A stretch of DNA of 64,000 nt, taken from assembly GCA_021773215.1 (NCBI GenBank), contig JAJFKM010000025.1, forward strand, positions 1-64,000. Reading direction: 5' to 3'. A program made the position numbers and the translations under genes. Under the pieces are notes generated by a model. It ran no database searches. It had not been told where the DNA came from and saw nothing but the letters and a program-made list of their open reading frames with translations. Positions 36,364 to 45,515 of the stretch are shown here, piece after piece (the stretch's first letter is position 1; every line of letters begins with the position of its first letter). Origin of the DNA: Gammaproteobacteria bacterium. Its GTDB lineage: Bacteria > Pseudomonadota > Gammaproteobacteria > Eutrophobiales > Eutrophobiaceae.

Positions 36364-36651
36364 TTACGCCATTTCTCCGCGTTCGAAATTGTATTCTGTA
36401 ATAGCTCCGACATTATTGATCATGAAAGTACAGTGACTGTTAAATGAAGTTGCAGATTTAGTGAATCGAATCGCCTTAGCTCCGCCTGTTAAATCTACTT
36501 CTTCCTCAGGCACTCCAAAATGCAGTACGGCTTTTTCTATGTGACGACCGACGAAGTGATCCAATATATTAATAAATTCGACTTCAGTGCGAGGGTATTT
36601 AAGAATACCGTGACTTCTGTTTGTGCTGCTATCAGTTTTATACGTACCCAT
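36364..36651 (-). CDS. Hypothetical protein (95 aa)
   Basis: I do not recognise this protein. It is soluble, has no signal or membrane segment, and has a mixed charged sequence (TEVEFINILDHFVGRHIEKA, then FGVPEEEVDLTGG). A weak GGAG lies 11-14 nt before the ATG. Codon use looks coding-like and no better frame overlaps it. It lies alone between the methanopterin-type operon and moaC, on the moaC strand and 198 bp downstream of its stop. Confidence 0.5.
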   Translation of the reverse strand: MGTYKTDSSTNRSHGILKYPRTEVEFINILDHFVGRHIEKAVLHFGVPEEEVDLTGGAKAIRFTKSATSFNSHCTFMINNVGAITEYNFERGEMA

Positions 36652-36849
36652 TTCTTCAATACTCCATACATAAATTTCTAACTACAAAAGTGCTAGTGTG
36701 TACTTTCCTAGCGATTATTAGTGCGTAGTATACTCAAGGTGCTAGGTATTGTCGTGCTTTAGAAAAAAATCGATTAATTTCAGTGTGTTACTGTGTGTCG
36801 ACAGACAATACCTATTGCTTATATTTAAATGCTTAAGAAATGATAAGTT

Positions 36850-37323
36850 TTATCGTTTCCAATGCCCTGATTTACCACCCAACTTTTCAGATAATTGGAT
36901 ATCGGAGATAGTCATGCCCCGGTCAACTGCTTTACACATATCATAAATTGTCAAAAGGGTAACTTGAACGGCGGTTAGCGCTTCCATCTCTACCCCGGTT
37001 TTGCCCTCTGTTTCAGCGCGGCATTCGCAAAGAACTGAAGAGTTTTCTTCATCAACGGTTAAATCAATATTGATGTGGGTGAGTGAAAGAGGGTGGCAGA
37101 GCGGTATAAGCTCAGAAGTCTTTTTTGCTCCCATAATTCCCGCCGTTCTTGCTATGCCGAGGACATCACCTTTTTTATGACCGCCTTCTTCGATTAATGC
37201 TAATGTTTCATTTTGCATAAAAATGAGACCAGTTGCTATCGCAATGCGATGTGTGACGGACTTTTCTCCAATATCAACCATGTGAGCTGCACCATGATCG
37301 TTAAAATGCGTTAATTTAGACAT
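36850..37323 (-). CDS. moaC: Cyclic pyranopterin monophosphate synthase MoaC
   Basis: Second enzyme of molybdopterin synthesis, converting the MoaA product to cyclic pyranopterin monophosphate. The ATG at 37323 gives the standard start [20 protein letters not shown] and 157 aa, the family's length. An upstream in-frame TTG would add 14 unrelated residues. Other family stretches are [36 protein letters not shown] and MCKAVDRGM. It is divergent from moaD with 63 bp between starts, so the two promoters share this gap. Confidence 0.96.
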   Translation of the reverse strand: MSKLTHFNDHGAAHMVDIGEKSVTHRIAIATGLIFMQNETLALIEEGGHKKGDVLGIARTAGIMGAKKTSELIPLCHPLSLTHINIDLTVDEENSSVLCECRAETEGKTGVEMEALTAVQVTLLTIYDMCKAVDRGMTISDIQLSEKLGGKSGHWKR

Positions 37324-37386
37324 ATCACTATTATCTCTTTGATATAATCCTTTAATACTACTCAAATAAAGACTTTAATCAATCAT

Positions 37387-37623
37387 ATGCAAGTATCAGT
37401 TAAATATTTTGCCAGTCTCCGAGAAGTGATAGGCGAAGCCAATTCTGTTGTTGATATTGAAGAAGGCTCATCTGTCAGTTCACTGTGGCAGTCAATCATG
37501 GATAGAAAGAATATCGAGTTTGATAACGTCATGATGGCAGTCAATATGGAATATGTGAAATCAGAATATCAACTTAAGTCAGGCGATGAGGTGGCCTTTT
37601 TTCCACCGGTTACTGGAGGTTGA
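37387..37623 (+). CDS. moaD: Molybdopterin synthase sulfur carrier subunit MoaD
   Basis: A 78-aa ubiquitin-fold protein that carries sulfur as a C-terminal thiocarboxylate. It starts MQVSVKYFASLREVIGEA and ends FFPPVTGG, with the essential Gly-Gly terminus. It lies 3 bp before moaE, its partner in molybdopterin synthase, and is transcribed divergently from moaC. Confidence 0.95.
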   Translation: MQVSVKYFASLREVIGEANSVVDIEEGSSVSSLWQSIMDRKNIEFDNVMMAVNMEYVKSEYQLKSGDEVAFFPPVTGG

Positions 37624-37626
37624 TCT

Positions 37627-38064
37627 ATGTTGATCGAGATTCGAAAAAAACCGTTTAATGCCTATGCGGAAATGCAATATTATCTAGATAGTCTGGATAT
37701 CGCTGGAAAGTTCGGTGCGACGGCAAATTTTGTCGGCTCCATGCGTGATTTTAACGAAGATAAAAAAGTAACACATATGACGCTTGAGCATTATCCAGGT
37801 ATGACAGAGAAACATCTAGAAACGATAGCTAAAGAATCAATAGAAAAGTGGAAGCTGCTTGATGTATTAATATTGCATCGAATCGGTAAGGTAAAAGTAA
37901 GCGAAGATATTGTTTTAGTCGCAACATGGTCTGCGCATCGCAAGGATGCCTTTGAGAGTTGCCGTGCAATAATGGAACAATTAAAATCCGGTGCGCCATT
38001 CTGGAAAAAAGAAGAAACAAACTCAGGGGCAAAATGGGTTGAAAAAAATACACCAGGATTTTAA
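37627..38064 (+). CDS. moaE: Molybdopterin synthase catalytic subunit MoaE
   Basis: Catalytic subunit of 145 aa. Family stretches are GATANFVGSMRDFNEDKKV, LEHYPGMTEKHLETIA and LHRIGKVKVSEDIVLVA. The catalytic Lys lies in PFWKKEE near residue 120. It forms the heterotetramer with MoaD, encoded 3 bp upstream. It is followed 8 bp later by lhgO, which has no known link to Moco. Confidence 0.95.
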   Translation: MLIEIRKKPFNAYAEMQYYLDSLDIAGKFGATANFVGSMRDFNEDKKVTHMTLEHYPGMTEKHLETIAKESIEKWKLLDVLILHRIGKVKVSEDIVLVATWSAHRKDAFESCRAIMEQLKSGAPFWKKEETNSGAKWVEKNTPGF

Positions 38065-38072
38065 ATATATTT

Positions 38073-39284
38073 ATGACTATTGATAAACGCCCTGATTTTT
38101 TAATTATAGGTGCCGGCATTGTCGGCCTAACTATTGCTCTTGAACTTCATAATCAATTTCCTGATACTAAAATTGCAATTATTGAAAAAGAAATGCAACC
38201 CGGCATGCATTCTAGTGGTCGAAACAGCGGTGTGTTACATGCCGGTTTTTACTACACAGCAGATTCTTTAAAAGCAAGATTATGTCGTGATGGTAATTTT
38301 GCCTGGAGACATTATTGCGAAGAAAATAACTTAACACTGAACCACTGCGGGAAATTGGTTGTTGCTCGTAATGAGGAAGAACTAAATGGGCTTGATGAAT
38401 TAGCACGACGTGCAGAAGTTAATAATGTTGAATTGAAAATGATTTCAGCAGCAGAATCAGCTGAAATCGAACCTCAAGCATATACTTATGAGCGAGCACT
38501 CTGGTCACCTACAACAGCAACGGTAAACCCAAAAGAAGTAGTAAACTCAGTTCTAAATAAAATTATGAGTAAAGGAATATCTATACTCAATGACACAGCA
38601 TATATAAAACGATCTGGTGACGAAGTTATTACTTCAAATGGAAAATTTGCGCCGGGATATCTGATCAATACAGCGGGTTTGTATGCAGATAAGGTTGCAG
38701 TAGATTTCGGGTTCTCAAAAAACTATAAAATATTACCATTTAAAGGCTTGTATCTATATGCAAACGATACAGGTTTAAAGTTGAAGACCAATGTATACCC
38801 GGTGCCTGATTTACGTAACCCATTCTTAGGTGTCCATTTTACGGTAACAGCAGAAAACAAAACAAAGATTGGACCAACAGCAATCCCAGCTTTTTGGAGA
38901 GAAAACTACACAGGGTGGAATAAATTCAATTTGGAAGAACTAGTTGATATTGTAGGCATCGACGCCAGTTTGTTTTTAGCAAATAATTTTGGTTTTAGAA
39001 AGTTGGCATTTAAGGAAATGCAAAAATATTCAAAAAAGAAACTCGTGCAATTAGCAGGCACGCTATTAAATAGTATTAATCAGAATGATTTCAAGAAGTG
39101 GGGTGAACCTGGTATTCGTGCGCAGTTAATTAATGTTAAAACGAAAGAACTGGAAATGGATTTTAAGTATGAAGGTGATGATAAATCATTTCATGTACTT
39201 AATGCAGTATCTCCAGCATTTACCTGTGCCTTGCCATTCAGTGAATTACTGGTATCAGAGATTAAAGAGAAACTTAATGGTTAA
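38073..39284 (+). CDS. lhgO: L-2-hydroxyglutarate oxidase
   Basis: FAD-dependent oxidoreductase of 403 aa that oxidises L-2-hydroxyglutarate to 2-oxoglutarate and feeds electrons to the membrane quinone pool. The FAD motif is FLIIGAGIVGLTIALEL, followed by the LhgO/YgaF pattern SSGRNSGVLHAGFYY. Later conserved parts are LGVHFTVTAENKTKIGPTAI and the C-terminal AVSPAFTCALPFSELL. It probably rides the moaDE transcript, 8 bp behind moaE. Its end overlaps the convergent parA end by 11 bp. Confidence 0.92.
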   Translation: MTIDKRPDFLIIGAGIVGLTIALELHNQFPDTKIAIIEKEMQPGMHSSGRNSGVLHAGFYYTADSLKARLCRDGNFAWRHYCEENNLTLNHCGKLVVARNEEELNGLDELARRAEVNNVELKMISAAESAEIEPQAYTYERALWSPTTATVNPKEVVNSVLNKIMSKGISILNDTAYIKRSGDEVITSNGKFAPGYLINTAGLYADKVAVDFGFSKNYKILPFKGLYLYANDTGLKLKTNVYPVPDLRNPFLGVHFTVTAENKTKIGPTAIPAFWRENYTGWNKFNLEELVDIVGIDASLFLANNFGFRKLAFKEMQKYSKKKLVQLAGTLLNSINQNDFKKWGEPGIRAQLINVKTKELEMDFKYEGDDKSFHVLNAVSPAFTCALPFSELLVSEIKEKLNG

Positions 39285-40020
39285 TTTGTCTACCTTCATC
39301 TAATAAAGGTTGCGGTAAATCTCTATGGTCAAAAAGTGTTTCTCCTTCTTCAACAAAACCTAGAATTGAATCCCAATCGAGGACATCTTGCTTGACCAGA
39401 GAGGGGGGGTAGATTTCATGAATACCAATACCCTGTTTGGCAGCATTAACATAATTTTGTGTGTCTCTTAATCTTCCAATGAAAGGGAAATCAACTTGCT
39501 GCAAAAATTTATCTAACTGATTCAAAATTTTTGTATTCTTTTTAACGCGATTTGCAATAACCGCAACTTTCACATCAAATGACCTGATTTTTACGCTCAG
39601 TAATAAATTAGCAATGAGTTGTGTGGTGGCATGAATGTCACCATCCGAAGGAATAACGGGTATTAAGACGTAATCGCTATTGGCGACAAAATCATTCAAC
39701 TCCATACCTCTTATTCCAGCTGGTGTATCAATAACTAATCGATCTGTGCCAGCAGGCACACGCATTTGCCAGCTTCTGGTCGTAGCAGAGTTTTGTTGAG
39801 TAGCATCGATCCCATGAATAGCAGGGGATGATTCTGGACGTTGCTTCAGCCAACGAATGGCAGTACCTTGAGGGTCATAATCTATCAGGGTTGTACGTAA
39901 ATCATTAGCTGAAAAAATACTGGCGATATTAGTCGCCAGAATAGATTTTCCACTTCCACCTTTGGAATTCAGTATTGTAATGCGTTTGCTGCTATAGCTA
40001 GAATCACTAATAACGCGCAT
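39274..40020 (-). CDS. ParA/MinD-family ATPase (orphan)
   Basis: A deviant Walker A ATPase of about 248 aa: ILNSKGGSGKSILATNIAS, then LIDYDPQGTAIRWLKQR and VIDTPAGIRGMELNDF. I chose ATG at 40020, preceded by GGTGGTGG; an in-frame GTG lies three codons upstream. No ParB, cargo protein or partition site is seen nearby, and chromosome-type ParA would normally be next to parB. It may position another cell component, as orphan ParA proteins do. It converges on lhgO with an 11-bp overlap of coding ends. Confidence 0.87.
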   Translation of the reverse strand: MRVISDSSYSSKRITILNSKGGSGKSILATNIASIFSANDLRTTLIDYDPQGTAIRWLKQRPESSPAIHGIDATQQNSATTRSWQMRVPAGTDRLVIDTPAGIRGMELNDFVANSDYVLIPVIPSDGDIHATTQLIANLLLSVKIRSFDVKVAVIANRVKKNTKILNQLDKFLQQVDFPFIGRLRDTQNYVNAAKQGIGIHEIYPPSLVKQDVLDWDSILGFVEEGETLFDHRDLPQPLLDEGRQINH

Positions 40021-40261
40021 ATCCACCACCGACCATAATTTAATAAATAAATTAAGTTTCAGCCGAAAATCATTGTTTTACAAGGATTATTTCACGTTTT
40101 TAACAAATTACGGGATGTAGTTATCATTTTAAGGGGGATTTTTGGAGCCTCATCGCGATCATGGCGTAGATAAGATATGAACGCTCTTTCTGCATTGTGG
40201 CAGATTTCTCTACGATCTAATGATTAGGCTCATAGTTAAAGCATTACTAAAACCTCAGTTA

Positions 40262-41530
40262 TTAAACAATCCCATGAAAAGGTTGAACATCTACCAACTC
40301 ATCTGTATCTACGCCGTTGTTTTCCAGAGGCAATACAATAAAGCAATTTGCATCGCCCATTGAACGGAGTATGCCTGAACCTTGAGCACCTGTTTTTCGA
40401 ACGACTATGCGACCGGTTTTGTCTGGTTCTAGTATGCCGCGTTGATATTCGACTCTTCCTGGGCGTTTTTTTAATTTAGATATGCAAGGTACTTTCATCA
40501 TAATTGGCATCGTTGAATTTTCACCAGCCATTTTCTTCAATGCAGGTTGTACGAATTGATAAAACGTGACCATGACAGATACCGGGTTGCCAGGTAAACC
40601 AAAAAAATAAGTTGAGTCTAGTTTACCAAAGGTGAGTGGTCGGCCTGGTTTCATGGCGACCTTCCAGAAGTCTACTTCACCACGTTTTAATAATGTTTCT
40701 TTTACGTAATCAGCTTCACCAACCGAAACTCCTCCAGATGTAATTAATACATCAAACTTGCCGGTGGCTTCTAGAAAGGCCTCATCCATTAATTCACGGT
40801 CATCTTTCACAACACCCATATCGGTTATATCGGCACCGAGTCGGGTAAGCATGCCATAAAGTGTGTAGCGGTTACTGTCATAGATAGCACCATTATCCAG
40901 TTTCTCGCCAACAGAACGTAATTCATCGCCAGTTGAGAAAAATGCGACCTTGAGTTTACGAGTGACGGTAACTTCAGCAAGGCCTAATGATGCTAACAGG
41001 CCAATATCTGCAGGAGTGAGCTTCATTCCTTTTTCAAGAACAAGATCGCCAATGGCAAGGTCTTCTCCTGCCTGACGCACATTGTTGCCGGGTTTGGTAT
41101 CAGCACCAAAATTGATTTGGTCTCCAGAAACATCAACTAGTTCTTGCATAACAACAGTATCAGAACCCTCAGGCAAAATTGCTCCGGTCATAATACGAAT
41201 ACATTCACCCTGTTTAAGTTTTATATCAGAGGGTTTACCTGCAAAGCTTGATCCGATTAGTTTTAATGTGTTTGTCCCATCGGAAGGAAGGTCTTCAGAA
41301 TTAATGGCATAACCGTCCATTGCGGAATTACGACCTGAAGGGACATTAATCTCGGAAGTGACGTTTGTTGCCAGGACACGACCCAGAGCTTCTCGTATGG
41401 GAATAGATTCTGTTTCAGTGATCGCAGAGATGGTGTCGAATATTCTTCTCAGCGCTTCATCAGGTAAGATAGAGTTTGGGTCATAATCGTCCATACAACT
41501 GTAATCTTTATTGATGTCATTTTCAGTCAT
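40262..41530 (-). CDS. moeA: Molybdopterin molybdenumtransferase MoeA
   Basis: A 422-aa enzyme that inserts molybdate into adenylated molybdopterin. Family stretches are VPSGRNSAMDGYAINSEDL, GECIRIMTGAILPEGSDTVVMQE (TGAILPEG core), FSTGDELRSVGEKL and LITSGGVSVGEADYVKE. PGRPLTFGKL and FGLPGNPVSVMVTF complete the active site. It is the last of five minus-strand Moco genes, 11 bp after mobB. Confidence 0.96.
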   Translation of the reverse strand: MTENDINKDYSCMDDYDPNSILPDEALRRIFDTISAITETESIPIREALGRVLATNVTSEINVPSGRNSAMDGYAINSEDLPSDGTNTLKLIGSSFAGKPSDIKLKQGECIRIMTGAILPEGSDTVVMQELVDVSGDQINFGADTKPGNNVRQAGEDLAIGDLVLEKGMKLTPADIGLLASLGLAEVTVTRKLKVAFFSTGDELRSVGEKLDNGAIYDSNRYTLYGMLTRLGADITDMGVVKDDRELMDEAFLEATGKFDVLITSGGVSVGEADYVKETLLKRGEVDFWKVAMKPGRPLTFGKLDSTYFFGLPGNPVSVMVTFYQFVQPALKKMAGENSTMPIMMKVPCISKLKKRPGRVEYQRGILEPDKTGRIVVRKTGAQGSGILRSMGDANCFIVLPLENNGVDTDELVDVQPFHGIV

Positions 41531-41541
41531 GGTGAATCTCG

Positions 41542-42090
41542 TTAGTTATTAATTGCAGTATTATGTTTTGAACAAAAGGTTTCAATTATGAATTGCACGA
41601 TTGAATCATGATTATTTAAGTCAAGAACAGTTAGGTTTAATTCTTCAGTGAATTCAGTATCCGTAGCAATTGCAATAATACTCTCATCTGATTTGCACAA
41701 TAAAGGGTTGCCAAGGCTCGAACGGAATAATTCAATTTTTGGAATTGATTCGGGTTTGAAGCCCTCAACTAAAATGAGGTCCAGTTTAGTTTGATCTAAA
41801 TGGGAAATATATTCCTGTAATCGCATTGTTTGGTCGGCTTCTTTCTTCTCTACCATCAAAGCCCAGCGTTCTTTTGACCCAATTAACATCTGGCTTGCAC
41901 CTGCTTTTCTTATTTTATAACTGTCTTTGCCAACTTGGTCGATTTCAAAGGAATGGTGAGCATGTTTAATAACACCGACTTGCAAGCCATGTTGTTTTAA
42001 TAAAGGTATTAGATTTACTAATAAGGTCGTTTTACCCGTTCCACTATATGCAGCAAAACCTAAAACAGGGACGTCAGATAATATTTCCAT
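41542..42090 (-). CDS. mobB: Molybdopterin-guanine dinucleotide biosynthesis adaptor MobB
   Basis: A GTP-binding helper of 182 aa for MobA. The P-loop is FAAYSGTGKTTLLVNLIPLL near the start, followed by VGVIKHAHHSFEID, the usual Lys-His segment, and LILVEGFKPESIPKIELFR. It lies 2 bp after mobA and probably is translationally linked to it. Confidence 0.94.
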   Translation of the reverse strand: MEILSDVPVLGFAAYSGTGKTTLLVNLIPLLKQHGLQVGVIKHAHHSFEIDQVGKDSYKIRKAGASQMLIGSKERWALMVEKKEADQTMRLQEYISHLDQTKLDLILVEGFKPESIPKIELFRSSLGNPLLCKSDESIIAIATDTEFTEELNLTVLDLNNHDSIVQFIIETFCSKHNTAINN

Positions 42091-42092
42091 CT

Positions 42093-42692
42093 TTAACGGT
42101 CTCTCAATTTTGACAATGCACTCTCAACATCTTCGTGTGTATTGATATTGTCAAATGTTTCGGGCTTGTCAGAAAAATCTGCTATGGCAAAATCATGTTG
42201 TTTAAACCAGCGGTCAATCTTTCTTTCACCTGCAGCTAAATAATCAGTTAACGATTGCAAGAGTGTCTTTTTTAGCATGCAGAAAACAGGTTGAATGCGT
42301 TCGCCATCATGGGCAACACTAATATGAGTTGATTTGTTCTCAAGCGCATCTGCTAATCGCAGCACCAAATCAAGAGGTATGAAAGGGGAGTCGCAAGGTG
42401 CAGTAACCATGTAGTCAGTGTTTATTGTTTTTAGTGCACTTGCCATCCCAGCTAGTGGACCACAATAACCGGATAATTCGTCCGCAACTAATTCAAGACC
42501 GTATAGCGAATAACGATCGTGATTTCGATTTGCATTAATGAGCAACTTGGCCGTTTGCGGTTTAAAAACATCGATAATAATCTCAATCATGGGTTTTCCA
42601 TCAAGCATCACGAGCCCCTTATCTTGTCCACCCATACGCCGAGCCTGTCCACCTGCGAGAATAACGCCTGTAACATCTGATTTAATATTCAT
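42093..42692 (-). CDS. mobA: Molybdenum cofactor guanylyltransferase MobA
   Basis: A nucleotidyltransferase of 199 aa that attaches GMP to molybdopterin to make the MGD cofactor of bacterial DMSO-reductase-class enzymes such as formate dehydrogenase. The GTP-binding motif GVILAGGQARRMGGQDKGLV starts the protein, with YCGPLAGMASAL and APCDSPFIPLDLV later. Presence of both MobA and FdhD implies an MGD formate dehydrogenase elsewhere in the genome. Confidence 0.96.
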   Translation of the reverse strand: MNIKSDVTGVILAGGQARRMGGQDKGLVMLDGKPMIEIIIDVFKPQTAKLLINANRNHDRYSLYGLELVADELSGYCGPLAGMASALKTINTDYMVTAPCDSPFIPLDLVLRLADALENKSTHISVAHDGERIQPVFCMLKKTLLQSLTDYLAAGERKIDRWFKQHDFAIADFSDKPETFDNINTHEDVESALSKLRDR

Positions 42693-42751
42693 TATTCTTG
42701 CTCAATTGAAATGTTTGATAGCAGTGATGTAGCGGAATTATAAAAGTAGTC

Positions 42752-43606
42752 TTACTTTACTATATTAGCGACTTCTCGTTTTGGAGGAAGTTCGACATCA
42801 AACTCAATATTTTCTGCGCCATTATATATCAGAAAATGTTTACTCTTGGCTCTGGAGAGTAATGTGATATTCATGTCGCGCGCCAGATTTAAACCCATCT
42901 TGGTGATGCCTGAGCGAGACAATAATACAGGGATCTCCATTTGCGCCACCTTTATTACCATTTCAGATGTTAATCTGCCTGTGGTATAAAAGATTTTGTC
43001 ATTGCCGGAAACACCTTCTAACCACATCTTGCCCGCAATAGCATCAACGGCATTGTGACGGCCAACATCTTCAATGAATATTAGTGGTTCGGTATCATGA
43101 CAAAGTGCGCAGCCATGTACGGCCCCGGCATTTTTATAGACATCGTTATAGGCATTTAGATTTTTTAATAACTCATAAAGTCGAGACTGCTTGATTTTAA
43201 TACCTTGAATATCAAGCCCATCTAGATGTTCCATGATATCGCCGAAAACAGTGCCCTGACCACAACCTGTCGTGACGATCCTTGGGCCTAGTTTATCTTT
43301 CCAATCGTCACGATTTTCAAATGTTGTGATAGCAACGGCATTTACATCCCAATCAACTTGTATGGATTTTATTTCAGACAGTTTTTTTATTAAACCCTGA
43401 TTTTTTAGGTAACCTAACGCCAACATTTCTGGTTGTGTGCCTAATGTCATTAATGTGACAATTTCATAACTATCTATATAAATCGTTAGTGCACGTTCTT
43501 CAGCAACATGGAGTTCACGCGTATTCTGATATTCATCTATGGCAAGTACAGCTTGAGTGGGGGAGAGTCCGGCTTCAGTTAGCTCCGGACGATAATTACT
43601 GGGCAT
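42752..43606 (-). CDS. fdhD: Formate dehydrogenase accessory sulfurtransferase FdhD
   Basis: A protein of about 284 aa that passes sulfur from IscS to the Mo cofactor of formate dehydrogenase. The family stretches are EMLALGYLKNQGLI, AGAVHGCALC with the functional Cys-x2-Cys type pair, FIEDVGRHNAVDAIAG and TTGRLTSEMVIKVAQMEIP. The ATG at 43606 gives the usual length. An in-frame ATG at 43723 would add 39 residues that do not resemble FdhD and overlap a palindromic leader, so I prefer the shorter form with some doubt. It sits between moaA and mobA. Confidence 0.92.
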   Translation of the reverse strand: MPSNYRPELTEAGLSPTQAVLAIDEYQNTRELHVAEERALTIYIDSYEIVTLMTLGTQPEMLALGYLKNQGLIKKLSEIKSIQVDWDVNAVAITTFENRDDWKDKLGPRIVTTGCGQGTVFGDIMEHLDGLDIQGIKIKQSRLYELLKNLNAYNDVYKNAGAVHGCALCHDTEPLIFIEDVGRHNAVDAIAGKMWLEGVSGNDKIFYTTGRLTSEMVIKVAQMEIPVLLSRSGITKMGLNLARDMNITLLSRAKSKHFLIYNGAENIEFDVELPPKREVANIVK

Positions 43607-43760
43607 AGCTAGCTCGCATGTTGTACGAGTTGACGAGAAGATCGCGATGGGCTGGTGCGTTATGCGTGTGCTCGCGACCGAAATCATAGCCGTAGCTCTG
43701 GTGGAGGGAGCATGTGCACTCATGACGCATCAGAACAAGTGAGGGCTCGTCATGCGAAGG
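43607..43760 (-). promoter_or_regulatory. Possible structured leader of fdhD
   Basis: This stretch is richer in G and C than its surroundings and contains several complementary segments. CATGACG (43721-43727) and CGTCATG (43748-43754) are perfect arms. GACGAG near 43632 and CTCGTC near 43747 could pair at long range. It may be an untranslated regulatory RNA or a non-typical N-terminal coding extension of fdhD. Confidence 0.4.
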
Positions 43761-43819
43761 GATTGGTATAAATTGTAACTTTTCTATTAATACTAGAGTC
43801 ATTGCGGGGAAATAAAGTG

Positions 43820-43845
43820 TGCACAATTAAGAGCGTACTTGTGCA
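43820..43845 (-). terminator. Hairpin after moaA, possible terminator
   Basis: TGCACAA (43820-43826) and TTGTGCA (43839-43845) are perfect 7-bp arms with a 12-nt loop, 9 nt after the moaA stop on the minus strand. A moderately T-rich stretch follows in that direction. It may reduce read-through from moaA into fdhD. Confidence 0.45.
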
Positions 43846-43854
43846 ACATGAGTG

Positions 43855-44868
43855 CTACCCTCCAGTAACATTCATATGTCGGAATATGATTGGTTTTTCC
43901 GTTAAATTGAAATCGTGGCCTTTAGGCTTAATTAACATCGAATCTCTAATAGCTTGTTTGAGTTTTTCCATGTCTCCCGGATAGGAACGTAGCGTTTTGC
44001 GTAGATCAACAGAATGTTCCTGACCAAGACACAGTAGTAGTCGTCCTTCACAAGTTAGTCTTACCCGGTTACATAGCTCACAAAAATTATGGCTATGTGG
44101 TGAAATAAAACCAACACGGGTACCCGTCTCAGTTAATTTATAATACTTTGATGGGCCACCCGTAGTTTCGGTTGTCGGTACTAGTATGAATTCTTTTTCT
44201 AGGTCATTTTTGATTTCATCGCTGGAATAAAAAACCTCAGCTCGGTCATGATCACCGATAACACCTAAAGGCATTTCTTCAATAAAACTGATATCCATAC
44301 CTTGATCACTGGCATATCGAACTAAATCGATAACTTCATCATGGTTACGGTTTTTTAATATGACGGTATTTAATTTTATTTTTTCAAAACCAACCGCAAT
44401 TGCGGCATCAATTCCGGCGATTACTTTATCTAGTTCGCCGACGCGCGTAATGTTTTTAAATTTTTCTGCATCAAGAGAATCGAGGCTTATGTTTATGCGT
44501 TTAACACCGGCATCTTTTAATGGTTGAGCTAATTTTGTGAGTTGTGAACCATTTGTAGTTAACACCAATTCATCCAGGCCGGGTAATTGGCCTATATCTT
44601 CAAATAGCTGAATAACGTTGCGTCGAATAAGTGGTTCACCACCGGTGATTCGAATTCTTTTTACGCCGAGCTCGGTAAATGCCTGCGCTATTTTTGATAT
44701 TTCTTCTAACGTTAAAAGTTGTGCACGAGGCACAAATTGCATTTCATCATCCATACAGTAGACACAGCGAAAATCACAGCGGTCAGTCACTGAGATACGT
44801 ACATAATCGACAACACGATTAAATTTATCGATTAATACTTCTTGTTGATTATTGGTTTTAACGTCCAT
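43855..44868 (-). CDS. moaA: GTP 3',8-cyclase MoaA
   Basis: Radical SAM enzyme of 337 aa that starts molybdopterin synthesis from GTP. The N-terminal cluster motif is CDFRCVYCM, followed by RIRITGGEPLIRRNV. The C-terminal substrate-side cluster is CELCNRVRLTCEGRLLLCLG. The protein ends at TGG, whose terminal double Gly is needed for activity. It is the first gene of the minus-strand Moco set and is separated from fdhD by about 250 bp holding a hairpin and a possible leader. Confidence 0.97.
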   Translation of the reverse strand: MDVKTNNQQEVLIDKFNRVVDYVRISVTDRCDFRCVYCMDDEMQFVPRAQLLTLEEISKIAQAFTELGVKRIRITGGEPLIRRNVIQLFEDIGQLPGLDELVLTTNGSQLTKLAQPLKDAGVKRINISLDSLDAEKFKNITRVGELDKVIAGIDAAIAVGFEKIKLNTVILKNRNHDEVIDLVRYASDQGMDISFIEEMPLGVIGDHDRAEVFYSSDEIKNDLEKEFILVPTTETTGGPSKYYKLTETGTRVGFISPHSHNFCELCNRVRLTCEGRLLLCLGQEHSVDLRKTLRSYPGDMEKLKQAIRDSMLIKPKGHDFNLTEKPIIFRHMNVTGG

Positions 44869-45034
44869 TTCTACAGATTTAGCAATTATTGTGTTTTAAC
44901 GATTGTACTTCATGAAAATTAGATAGCGGCAATTATAGCGTACTCGTTTGTTGAAACATATTTAATTAACAGCGATTCACTTTGTGGAGACTGTATATAT
45001 CAAGATACTGTGGAATTATGCAACATAGCATCGA

Positions 45035-45502
45035 TTACCAGCTCTTATAGGGGTGGCTGACAAGGCAAATATTATAATAACGAGGGTCTTCTGTGACCTC
45101 TACGCCTAGCCAACTGGGTAGGGCAAAGGTCTCATCAACGCTGGTCAATTCTAACTCAGCGACAATTAATCCTTCATTTTCTCCGGCAAAGACGTCAATT
45201 TCCCATATGTGACCTTGGTGATTAACGTGATAACGTATTTTGTCGATATAAGGACGATCACATAATGCCGTGAGCATTTCATTTGCATCTTCCAGTGATA
45301 TAGCATATTCGTATTCACTGCGCTGGGCACCAATGGTTTTACTCTTAATGTTGATGTTGGCAGTTTCACCATTGACGCGGATGCGAACGGAACTCTTCTC
45401 ATTACTGCCCATATAGCCTTGGGTGATCTGAATACCATCATCGGCGTCATGACGCCATTCATCACTAGAGATAAGAAATTTACGTTCTATTTCGATTGCC
45501 AT
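45035..45502 (-). CDS. CYTH-domain protein
   Basis: A 155-aa member of the CYTH (adenylate cyclase/thiamine triphosphatase) superfamily. The signature IEIERKFLI starts it. The tunnel residues continue with SVRIRV, INIKSKTIGAQRSEYEYAI, DKIRYHV and EIDVFAGENEGLIVAELEL. Small proteins of this type in bacteria are usually inorganic triphosphatases, so that activity is the best guess. It is 13 bp downstream of the ampG-like gene and probably shares its transcript. Confidence 0.88.
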   Translation of the reverse strand: MAIEIERKFLISSDEWRHDADDGIQITQGYMGSNEKSSVRIRVNGETANINIKSKTIGAQRSEYEYAISLEDANEMLTALCDRPYIDKIRYHVNHQGHIWEIDVFAGENEGLIVAELELTSVDETFALPSWLGVEVTEDPRYYNICLVSHPYKSW

Positions 45503-45515
45503 AGTAAAGACTGTG

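Noticed and set aside
43723-43723. Earlier ATG as start of fdhD (323-aa form)
   Set aside because: The 39 extra residues do not look like FdhD and no ribosome site precedes it; kept as an open question in the leader finding.
44869-45034. Moco riboswitch upstream of moaA
   Set aside because: The 166-bp AT-rich leader shows no pattern that I can match to the known element.
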